64,000 nucleotides of DNA from Penelope pileata. Its lineage: Eukaryota > Chordata > Aves > Galliformes > Cracidae. Made by a program: the position numbers and the translations under genes. The notes under the pieces were generated by a model that ran no database searches, had not been told where the DNA came from, and worked only from the letters and a program-made list of their open reading frames with translations. This document shows positions 47,639 to 58,050 of this stretch, piece after piece (the first letter of the stretch is position 1; each line of letters opens with the position of its first letter). Where the stretch lies: contig WBMW01002341.1 of the NCBI GenBank assembly GCA_013396635.1, positions 471,863 to 535,862 on the forward strand, written 5' to 3'.

Positions 47639-49328
47639 TGTGGCCCGCTCAAAGTGGCACAGCAGCAAGATTCCAAGTATCATCTCGTGTTTGTAGAAGA
47701 ATATATTGGCAGGAAAGTTGTAAGCATACTGTTGGCACGATCACCTTGTCTTACCTGGTAAGGGTGGGTGTAGAATACATCCTCAGGTGAATGAAGTCAG
47801 TCAGGGGTAAAAGAACACTGAAGCAATTAAAGGTAGTGGCAGGGTTTGTAGTGAACCCTTCCCTTTTGCTTCTGATTTCTTGCTTAATCAAGTTATAATC
47901 TAGTCATGACTTTTGACAGCTTAACGTAGTAGTCGTGTCTATCAAACAATATTTACTTGGCTCATATGCATCAGTGGTCTTGACAATGCCTCTTAGAAGC
48001 TGAAGTACATAACAAGTAAAGCTGTGATTCTAACGTACTTGAAAATTACAGTGCACGTTCTTAGGATCAGTTACCCCATTTTCTAGGATAAAGCTGGGTA
48101 AATTCTGACATTGTAAAAGATTATGAAATTCCCTGCAGAAATGTCTCTCTGATCTCGCATAAAAATTACAAATATGAATATTCATCAAATAGAGCACACA
48201 CTGAAAGGAACTGACGCTGTATTCACAAATGGTGCAAACTTATTACTGGAAGACAGTAAATAAAAGGTTTCAAAATTAAGAGTTTCCTTAGATTTCCAGA
48301 TCTTGAAGATTTTCTTTTGTCAGAGACAAGCATCACTGAAGTATTTTCTTGTTGTGAATCACCAGATGGTTAAAGTGCAACAATAAATAAGAAATAATAA
48401 ATATAATAACTGAATTACTTTAGATAACTTCATACCTTACTAATAATTTACTCATATTTAATAATGAGGATATTACTTCCAAAAAAGTCATGTTTGACTG
48501 TTGATAATGAAAATACAAAGCAGTTGAATTTCACTAATAATGGTAACTTGCAGTTCATTTCATATACATCAGTGTTTAATTAAATCCATAAGTGCAGTGT
48601 CCAGATGTTTTTTTTAATTTAATATTGATGGAATCAATGAGATGCTGATAGGTTTGTAAACTAAGCCTTCAGAACATGGAGAATTCCACAGGGCCTTTAA
48701 AAAAAAAAAAGAAAAAAAAAAAGAAATGAAATCTTAAAGATATATGGTTTTATGGTAAAACAGTTATATGAAAAATGTTCGTTTCTGCTGTATGCAGGCA
48801 ACATGTAACAATAAAGCTTTCACACCAATGATTGACATAACAAGAAATTAAGTGGCAAAATACAAAAATGGAAATATGACTCTTCAGCCTGTGCATGACA
48901 GTTCTAGTTAAGAAACTGTTATTTACAATAGACGCCATGTTTGAGCAGGAAAAAGGTCACCAGAATGAGACAGTTCATGTTAATAAAGGGAATCCATATG
49001 CAGAACACACACAACTTGAAAATATTTCCACATTATGATTAAACTGTGTAAGTAGATCATCCTGCATTAAAAAGTACTCATTTTAAACACACTCATACGA
49101 AAAAAAAAAAAAAAATACATTGTTTAAACTACATTGCTTTCTAATACGGTGGTTATCCATGGCTAGTTTCTGAAGTTTGCTTATTGATTTTTTCTTCAAG
49201 CTGAGTCATGCTCACTCAGAAGCATTACACAAAAGTTAGAGGAAAAAAAAGAAATGATACAAAATGTGCACAAGGATAGAATGATATGCTTGCATGAAAA
49301 AGTAAACTCACAGAGTACTACAAGTACG

Positions 49329-49358
49329 ACAGTGATGGTACTAAAGTACCATCACTGT
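49329..49358. repeat. Perfect 30-bp inverted repeat (hairpin)
   Basis: Arm ACAGTGATGGTACT (49329-49342) and its exact reverse complement AGTACCATCACTGT (49345-49358) flank a 2-base AA loop. No T-run follows, and the repeat is not the terminus of any recognised element. Confidence 0.9.
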
Positions 49359-50892
49359 ACCAGTACTAAAGATAAAGCTGCAAAAGCATTGTCTTCGAAA
49401 ATAATTAGGATGAATGAACTATAATAAACATCCTCCTCCTCTTTCTCCCTCTGAGACATCTAAGCAAAATATGAATACTATGAATACCAAGCAGACCTAC
49501 TGTCACTAGTAGCTCCATTTTATTGTACTTCAAAGTGAGATAACAGCATAACTGCAAATAGGAAGACAGAATAAGCTTATGACCAAGAAATATTGATTAA
49601 ATAGGAAGATGGAGAAGTAAAAAGGTAAGAAAAATATTGCACTTATTAGAGATGTATTACAGAAAGACTGTATTTTAAAAGATACATACACTACAGTATT
49701 ATACTAATTTTTGACCTACGAGGAAACTCCACTTTGTATCAAGCCACATTTTAGTATAGATATTTAAACCTCATTTACACAGGCAGCTAGAAGCCAAGCT
49801 GCATTCTACAAATCAAAACTGAAGACCATTCATAACAATTGAGCACCACTACAGAACATAAAGTAACTGGAAGTCTGTCTGATTTCCACACTGTAAGTCT
49901 CAATTTATGTCCCAGAACCCAGTTTATTTCTAAAGCTCATTTATATGAAAAAACTGTCAAACAGCAAATACCTAGAGTTGTAATCAGTAAACAATATGTT
50001 TGGTAAGGTTTAGTGAGAGGCAATGATTAAACACAAAAAAGTTTCAGCGTAATATTTGGCAAATTCTTACAAACTTTCCATCCATTTATAGCATGGCCTA
50101 CTCATGGCTAAAACACACATAAGAAATTTTGAAACATTATACTGAAAATAAGGAAACTGGACACAAGAAGAGAAAATGAATGAAGGAGGAAGTTGTGGGA
50201 AACAAATTAACACTCTAAGAACAATTTGGATATCCAGATTCAAATAAGTATGCAAGAGTACAAACAAAACAAAGCCTGAAATAATTAGCCATTGATTTAA
50301 TTTCTCAGCAGTTATTTTTTGAAGAAACGCATTAGAGGTATATTAGGCATGATTTTGCTGGATACTTTAGAAAACAAACTGCAAACAAAAATAATGCACT
50401 AGTAATGTACAACAGTAGGTGGATATCACATCAGTATCCCAGGCCAAAAGAGAGGGGGGAATGAAAAAAAATAAAACCAGAAGCAAGATGTATTTTGTGT
50501 GCTGGGTGGCAAAATGCAATCCCTTTCACAATGTAACAAACCATACAACGTTGTGCACTTAAACTTTCTAGTTTAATCTAGATATAAGCTTGTTAGTTTT
50601 CTCCTCCCCTACCTTCCTAAAAGAGAGGACATAACACATTGTGGTCCCTTACAGCATCTGTAAACCCTGGCTGCCAGGGAGGAAGAGAAAGATTAGCAGG
50701 AAGCGGAGAGCATCCAAGCTCCGTGTCTATCACTCATTCCAAGGGAAATACAGAGGTTCTGTAGAGAGCAGTTGCTAGGATCTGAGAGGGAAATGCTGGG
50801 CAAAGTTACATAGAACAAGCTGCAAGAAAAATACCCTGAAAATGTATTATTATGGTGTTTTGCAAATGAAGCACTGAAATTGCTTCGGATAG

Positions 50893-51212
50893 ATTTTTAG
50901 CAATCGCAGGCAAAATACCTGAGGGATTCATAATTTCACAAAAATTCTGACTCACATGACTGATGATCAGCAATCCCCCCCCCCAACTGAGATGATGGTC
51001 CTCCGAAGTGCAGCAGGTATCTGAGAGAGATGCACTCCTCTCCGTGGCTGGCTCTTAAAGGAGCCCAGGTCAGCCCCGCCCTGGGTCTACCGCTTCCAGT
51101 CACCTGGGGAGCACAGGTGCAAACAATTTCCCTGTGCTCCCCAGGCCAACCACAGCCCTTACTCCAGGTGCTCAATCACAGGTTCAGGCCTTGACCTAGC
51201 ACTTCCCCTATG
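50893..51212 (-). mobile_element. Second LTR, related to the one at 44.3 kb
   Basis: On the - strand it reads AGGGGAAGTGCTAGGTCAAG, GTGATTGAGCACCTGG, GGCCTGGGGAGCACAGG and GGGCGGGGCTGACCTGGG. It thus shares the core of the 44.3-kb LTR but differs elsewhere, implying a sister subfamily. A TTTAAG box lies at 51053-51058. The expected TG start is degraded. GATAG (50888-50892) and TATAG (51213-51217) could be a decayed 5-bp duplication. A C10 run (G10 on -) sits inside at 50975-50984. No internal viral sequence adjoins it, so it is probably solo. The left edge is approximate. Confidence 0.75.
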
Positions 51213-51217
51213 TATAG

Positions 51218-54200
51218 ACTTCTACTAATTTTAATTTTGCGTGATAGTACAGATGTTTGGAGTTAGGCCCTAGTTGTGTATCTCCCAGCACTTTTGTAAA
51301 CACAATGCTGGTGGCCTCCAAGGAAAGACTATTTTTGTATGTACCTATGTAAATCAAACAGTAAGCAGATTGGAAGCAATAACACACAAGTCCGAGACTT
51401 TCAGAAGTTCAAACAAAACATAAAGTGATCACTAAACAGGAAAGGATACTCACTAAATGGGGAATAATTATGACAGATAAAGCACAGAACAGCAGTTTAG
51501 AGTTGGTAAATCTGTAATACCAGTAGCAAAGAAAACCCAGAGGAGACACAGTAGAAATCATTTCAACTCTTAGGAACTTCTGCTCTAGGTAGAATAAAGT
51601 TAAAGATAAATTCTTTTCATCCAAAGACTGATAAAGACTGACAAAGCAACACTGAGTTGGAACTCTTGGTAACAGAAATAGAGAATTGTACTAATTTTTT
51701 GATCCTGCTTTCAAGACATGGTTTAATGAAAACTCATTTGCAACGGCACATACTTGCGTGCCTCTGTGGTGCCAGCATGAATCATAGGATTATCTACTTA
51801 GCTAGCAGCCATTACCAGAGTTGTGTGACTAAACATAATCTTAATTAGTCACAATGCTAGTTGTATCTAGTAATCTTCCACTCTGTTTTAGTAACTTGAT
51901 TGAAACATAAGAAATTATTTTTTGATCTCTCAATATAATAAGGCTGTGCAGGAATAGGAAGGTGAAGGAGTTTAAATTGGCATTGTTTATTTAAGACACA
52001 TTCATCATTTAGCAGTCTCTGTGTTGTGCACATGGCTCTTTTTGCAAGACTCAACATGTTTTAAATGATTCTCAGTACACATATCTGAAGACAAATTAAT
52101 TTATAACTGTCATAACGTGGTGTTTGACTATTTAATCTAATTTCACATTAGCACAGTATTCTTGTATTTACACATACACATCCTGGATAAAATGTTGTAC
52201 TGATACAAATTGCCAGAGTTACATTTTACTCTTTAAAATCTCATACACAGGTAAAGAACATCAAGGTAATTGCCATGTGGCTACAGTGGAAACACAGCTG
52301 AACTAATCATTACCTGTAATAACCATCCTTTGGAGAAAAGCTGCATGATCTAATAAATGAACGAGCAAAAGTTTTTTAACACTAACAGTATGAAAACTGT
52401 TAACATCATTTATTTCGTACATTCCTCTTAACTCTTGCATGGCTTAAATTCCCTTCAGGATAATCATAGTAACGATGCCTTATTCCTGTAGATTAGTCAA
52501 ACTTTCTCTGTAATCTATTCCTTGTGACACAGTTTTTACAAGTATTCTGTAAAAGATAAGTATAGGCAGATGTGCCATTCCATACAAAAATATCCCACAT
52601 ATCTTTTTGTTCCTGCATTACAGCACCCTATATAAGAGAACATAGGATTACAACCATGATAGAGGCATTTTACCATGAAGGTCGAAAAATGCATTGTTTT
52701 GCCACCGTTGAAGAGAATACTGGTAAAAAAAAAAAAAANNNNNNNNNNAAAAAAAAAAAGAATCTGTATTGTTGTTATGTTATCTTTAACACTCAGACCT
52801 CAGCCAGACAACTGGATCTGTTCAGGGGAGGGGGGACATATGATTTTACCACAAAATCAACAATCATCTGCTGATGGAAAACACCTTCCTTTCATCCTCC
52901 CACAAATACTCCATAGGATAAAGACTGGGAAAGGGAGAAAAACTTAGTTAACAGCATGGATCACTGTACCATGAGACACCACGTATTTGGTTTGGGGCAG
53001 GATAGGGAGAAGAACCAAATGACAGCTGTCTGAAAAAAATACCCTACAAATTGTTTATTCTCATTTCTAGTGGAATAAAACATCTAAGCTCTAGGTAATC
53101 AAGTAGCTATTAAGGATAATTAGTCTGATCAGAAAGAGAAATAGCATTGCACCATTAAATAAATAAATAAGGGGTTTTTTTTGAATATTATGGGATTTTC
53201 ACCATTGGTAGATACACCTCACAGTTTAACTATGCCCAAAAACATTGTTGCTATCTCAAAAACACAGCATAACATACAGGCTCATATCTGGCAACCCATG
53301 CACAAGAAATCAGTGGAGATAGGTACATCACCTAAAATATTGACACATTTGCCCTAAATAAAAAATACCCTAAGGAAAACAAAAAGTCCATAAGTGTTAA
53401 GAGTAATGTACATAAAGGGTCATTATAATTACATTTTTTCCAAAGTACTTAAAATAATTATAATAAAAATAGCACTCCTAGTTTGAATCAACTTAAAAAA
53501 CAGGCGGTTGACTTCAAAAATTTTTCTCATTTGAAAGTGAAATATTTCAATTTCAATCTTCACAAGACTATATGAAATATTGGAAGACAAAAACTTCAAT
53601 GCTCCACTGACAAAAAACATGCTGCAAGGAAGGTTTCAAAACCTGCTTTGATTACAATGTTTCTTTTATAAATTGAAAGCCCACCCAGAAACATAGCCTG
53701 AGTTTGCAGAACAGTCTTTGTTAAATTCAAACGACAGAATAGAAGAACTGTGCCAAATATTAAACACTGTGGCATTCGTAATCACAGATTATTCAAGAAG
53801 GCTCATATAAACAAGTACATCTCTCACATACTTTCAACTGATGTGCCACTAAAAAGAACTTTTATTTAAAAAAACAAATGTTTTCTACTACGTTCTGCCA
53901 TGAGGATACAATAAATTCACTGTCTAGCAGAAATTTCGACTGATGCTCTTCAAGAGCTTTAACGATATCTGGCATAATTGTACTTTCTCTGTTATCTTCC
54001 AAAATTCAAATATTGTTTAGACAGCATATGGTGATTATAAATAAAATAATGTCATTCATTTGTTACTAAGCATGTAAATAACTGTCAATACTGAAAAAAA
54101 ATTACAATACGCTAATACACATCCTCCACATTCACTTACGCTAATTCTGAACTGTTTGTAAAGCATAAAATTAATGGAGTATTGGTATGCTGGCAGGTAG

Positions 54201-54387
54201 TTGCAATTATCTTCTTATGTTGCAGAAGCCATCTGAGAATCATTTAAGAGCAAAGGATGAATGGTGTTCCAGTAAATTCCATTAAATCAACGCACGGACA
54301 CAACAGCAGCGAGGCAAACAGGCTGATAGAACTTTGAACACCCATAAAAATGATTAAAAAAAAGTACTGCTCAATACAGCTACTTAC
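51218..54387. other. AT-rich noncoding DNA with an assembly gap
   Basis: No gene or transposon recognised. The 10-N gap at 52739-52748 is annotated separately. Confidence 0.6.
52725..52759. repeat. Poly-A interrupted by a 10-N gap
   Basis: An A-run, N10 at 52739-52748, then another A-run. Real length and content of the gap are unknown; frames drawn across it are meaningless. Confidence 0.95.
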
Positions 54388-54465
54388 ATCATGGCCTAGA
54401 AGTTCTGTCTGTGTGGATTTATCTGCCTGGGAAGCAACAGCCTTCTGCAAACACTGAGCCTTTTC
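54388..54465 (-). CDS. Candidate internal exon of a coiled-coil protein
   Basis: Read on the - strand, a 78-bp segment lies between TATTTTGTTTTACAG (acceptor) and GTAAGTAGC (a near-consensus donor). Only one of its three frames is open, and it fits exactly 26 codons in phase 0. The peptide begins EKAQCLQKAV and ends STQTELLGHD. It is Glu/Gln/Lys/Ala-rich and helix-prone, as in a coiled-coil protein. A 78-bp symmetric exon can be included or skipped without a frame shift. I cannot name the gene. No neighbouring exon is clearly identifiable, so flanking introns would be tens of kilobases long. A chance combination of splice motifs is the main alternative. Confidence 0.5.
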
Positions 54466-57400
54466 CTGTAAAACAAAATAACATACCATAGGTGAGTCAT
54501 CCTTTTGCTCACTGGGCTTTGCAGCTACAAATAACCAAACAAGTACAAAACTTATGCACTGCCAGCTGTTCAGAAATGGATTTTACTATTACGCTGCTCT
54601 CACTGGGAGTTTTATTTCTTTAATATTATTTCCTAATATCATCTTTCTCTTAAATAAGCAGGCAAGTCCAACTATGCGGGAGAGCTGGGCCCACAAGAAG
54701 GGTGACACTCTGCAGTGTGATGGGAAGGTACCTTTTTCCACACCAGTTAGAAAGTCTTACAGCACAAAGATGCAAACTCCATAGCAGAATGTTGGGATAA
54801 CATCCCTCTTGCCAAATACAAACCTGTTAGCAAAGCCTAAATAGTTCTTGTTTATTTCCCAATTTCTCCTTCTCTCATCCCTCCCACTTTGCACCCCAAT
54901 TATTTTTGAAGTCTCTTGTGGAATCCCTGGGACAGACTTGAGCAAAGAAATGTTTTACAGAAAAGCATTTTGAAACTTCATTTGAAACTCATCACTGATT
55001 AGAAATATTGATCCTCATCAAGTCCTTACATACACTATAGTTTTTTTCTTCAGGAAAGTATTTGATCAATCATTTGTAAATTGATTGAGTAGGGTAGGAA
55101 AAGAGACACAGGAGGTGGTAAGGTTCCACGAAGGGAATCTTTCAGTGCACTGATTTATGTTTTCCTATCTAGCAAATCAGTTTTACTTTCCAGCTACATA
55201 CATATGAAATACTTAACTCATCTTAGATGCAAATTCCTCATAAAAATAAAATAAAATAATGTTTTCATATTGCTGACAAGTATGTATTATAGCAAAATTT
55301 ACTTAAATTGAATTTCTGCTTAAGTGAATCTCAAGTTGAACAAAACTCTGGTTTTACCGAGGTAAATATGTAGAAGCTTTAGAATTTTCAGCTACTATTT
55401 GGCTTGTGTTTTCTTTCGTAAGTATCTATTCTGCATATTTTTACAATCAAATGTTATTAATTTCAAGGTAAGATGCACACCACTAAATTGAGTGAATTTT
55501 CACCAAAAAACTTGTAAATAGCAGGAAGATGACACCACAATGGCCCTGTCTCTGGCATCTCAGCTCTTCAAATAAGAAGAAAAAAAGCAACCTAGTGCTT
55601 CACTAGATTCACTTCACTGCTCCCAAATCTGCTGATGTAACTACTGAGTTAAAACTGAATTTATAGCAAAGATAATTTCCTCATTTCCAACAGGAAAAGT
55701 CCACTTTCTTGAGATTTGAATTTACTAGCCCATTGTCCATAGAATTTTTACATTTAGAAAACTGATAATGTTATATATTTACTTTCTTATTTAGAAAATA
55801 AAGCTATACTGCTAAAAAGCTCAAAGAATTTTCAGTTACAAACTCAGACATTGACAGAAACTGAATGTTCACATAACATTGTGATCAGATCAAATTGAAC
55901 ATTAAACTGTGCACATGAACAAAATTAAAACTTTCATTCTTTCTACGTAGAGCCACAAATACAAATTTTGAAGTAACTGGGAAAACAAACATAGAAGTGA
56001 AACTTTCAATAGGGTAATCCATTAATTGGGAACGTGAAGAAGGTTGGCATAATCAAATCCATTTCCTCTTTGAGCTGCTCATTTAACGCTGTGCACACTG
56101 AGATCAATTTTCAACACAGTAATCTACATTCTGACTCCACATTATCTTCTTTACCAGAAGCAGACTTTCATGCTGACAATAAGTAATACCTTCTCTTTAT
56201 TCTATGAAAAAGTACTTTCAATTGTGTTGACGTGAGTTAATTACTTTGAAAATTGTTAAAGCTAAGAATATTTCCAGTGATGTAGCAAACAACTACAAAT
56301 AGTTTAAAATCATATTTTCCTGCAGTAATGCAGAAAAATTCCAGTTTGTCACAAAACAGTATCCTACTGGGAGAGACTGCCTACATTTAATAGTCATTCA
56401 GCTTCATTTTAGTTACGCTTCACTAACTTGAACTATATTTCTAGAATTCTTAGTGCCAGTGTAAAATAGCTGCTGCAACAGATGTCTGTTTACGAAATAA
56501 TTGAATAGTAATACTGAAGGCATTAGATATCCAAATATAATATAAGATGTTACTTGCAATATAAAAACACTTCTTAAAATGATGAGTTGGTACTTTAATA
56601 TAATTTCATGCTGTATCGACTATATCAATAGACTTTATAATGAATTAATTTGATGAAATGCTGGAAAAAAGCTTGCTGCACTGCAATATGAAATTTAGAT
56701 CTTTAGAATACAGTATAATACACAAGAAAGCTAAACATAAAACTTCAATGTAACTATTTCTGTAGAAGTGTAGCAGATCTTCACACAGCAAATACACAGT
56801 AACCGTACCCTGCTCCAACACAATATGTCATAGACACTCGATTTTACTATATAATAAAGCTCTGTAAATATTTTTCAATACTTTGCAATATTTGCAGGAT
56901 ATTTATGGCTCTGGCTTCTTTTGGCCATAGATTTACTATTCATATCTATGCACAGAACAACATTTCAGACACGGATTACAAAGACCCTCTGTAGGGAGGT
57001 AATATTCTACAAAGAACAAAAAATCATTGCAGGAGAAAATTTTCACCTTTGCCCAAACACTTTCTATTCAAAATTTTGCTAAAAATACTAATTTGACACC
57101 CCATTAACAATTCATTTTGCTTTTGCAATTTGTAAATGTATTATCTAGCAATCTGTTTGACATGGCCAAGTCCCCACAGTTACTTTGGTCTTTGCTATTT
57201 GAACAGACAACATTCTAAGAGCGCTGTCATGAATGGAATGGCCCACGGTACTGGCATGCGCAGTCTGAAAGGCAGTCTGAAAAGGAAGGCAGTACTTTTT
57301 GCTAAGACAACTAATATAAAATGGAAAAGACAAACTTCGGTGTGTTCAGGTATCAGAAAAGTGCTTTTTGGAACTAAAAACCTGCCTTTTTCTGAATTAT

Positions 57401-57904
57401 AGCAAATGAACCAAATAAAAGATTATCTTTGCAAGCCAGATACTATGCTTTAATGTTAACTCAAATAAATAAGTTGTCTGGATATGTTTTTTATAGCAGC
57501 CTTAAACTTTCATCATTGTTGCTAGAGATGTTTACTATTAGAAAAATGAACATTTTTAAAATTTTTTTCATTCTGAATCTTTCTTGAGACCTTCTATCCA
57601 TTTTGAAACAAAGTTCTCCTCACTTAGAGAAAGCTGAATCATCAGTGACTTTTTCCATAACTGATTCAGTGCTCATGCCACTAGCTACATATACTGTACC
57701 CTGTAACCTTCTTTCCAGCTATCCAAAAGCTTCCAAAAGCTGTTTCAAAAGTCTATGTTGAGAGGTAATAATTCTGACGAAGCCAAAACACAGTATAAGG
57801 TGCTTCCTTAATGTCTCCATTTTTCTTATGCAGTATCTCATAGTGTCACAGAAAGTTACGTAGCCCCATTCTCCTGCTTTCTGTCCTTCCACTGAGTGTA
57901 TCTG
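54466..57904. other. AT-rich noncoding DNA
   Basis: No supported gene or repeat. An 88-codon + frame at 57136-57402 and its - shadow match nothing I know. A short AAAAT-type repeat lies near 55240-55257. Confidence 0.6.
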
Positions 57905-58050
57905 GGAGGAGCGAGCTCCACCTTCTCTTTAGGACTTTAGGTAGTGGAAGACTGCAGATAGTACCCTCCTTGTTCTTATTCTCTTCAGGGTAAACAAAAC
58001 AGGTCCCTTTGACTCTAATGTCATATGCTCTGGCCCCCTGTGTTTCCTAA
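57905..58050 (-). mobile_element. Decayed CR1 LINE fragment
   Basis: Phrases such as TTTAGGTAGTGGAAGACTGC, TTCTCTTCAGGGTAAACAAA and GCTCTGGCCCCCTG match, with many changes, the reverse complement of the CR1 ORF2 C-terminal region. It is too diverged to translate, and the edges are approximate. It is one of the oldest CR1 pieces here. Confidence 0.6.

Larger units (their letters stand above)
44623..50892. other. AT-rich noncoding DNA
   Basis: No gene supported, and no retroviral coding although it lies between two related LTRs. It contains a split 17-bp direct repeat (47593-47638), A-rich tracts near 48698-48722 and 49099-49115, and a perfect hairpin (49329-49358). The 116-codon + frame at 45294-45644 is random-like. 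Confidence 0.6.

Noticed and set aside
44293..51212. Two same-orientation related LTRs about 6.3 kb apart could be one provirus.
   Set aside because: The left LTR has its own exact 5-bp duplication on both sides, the two LTRs belong to different subfamilies, and the DNA between them is AT-rich unique sequence without any retroviral coding.
52572..52947. 100- and 90-codon frames around 52.6-52.9 kb.
   Set aside because: Both are drawn straight through the 10-N gap and poly-A, so the reading is not meaningful.
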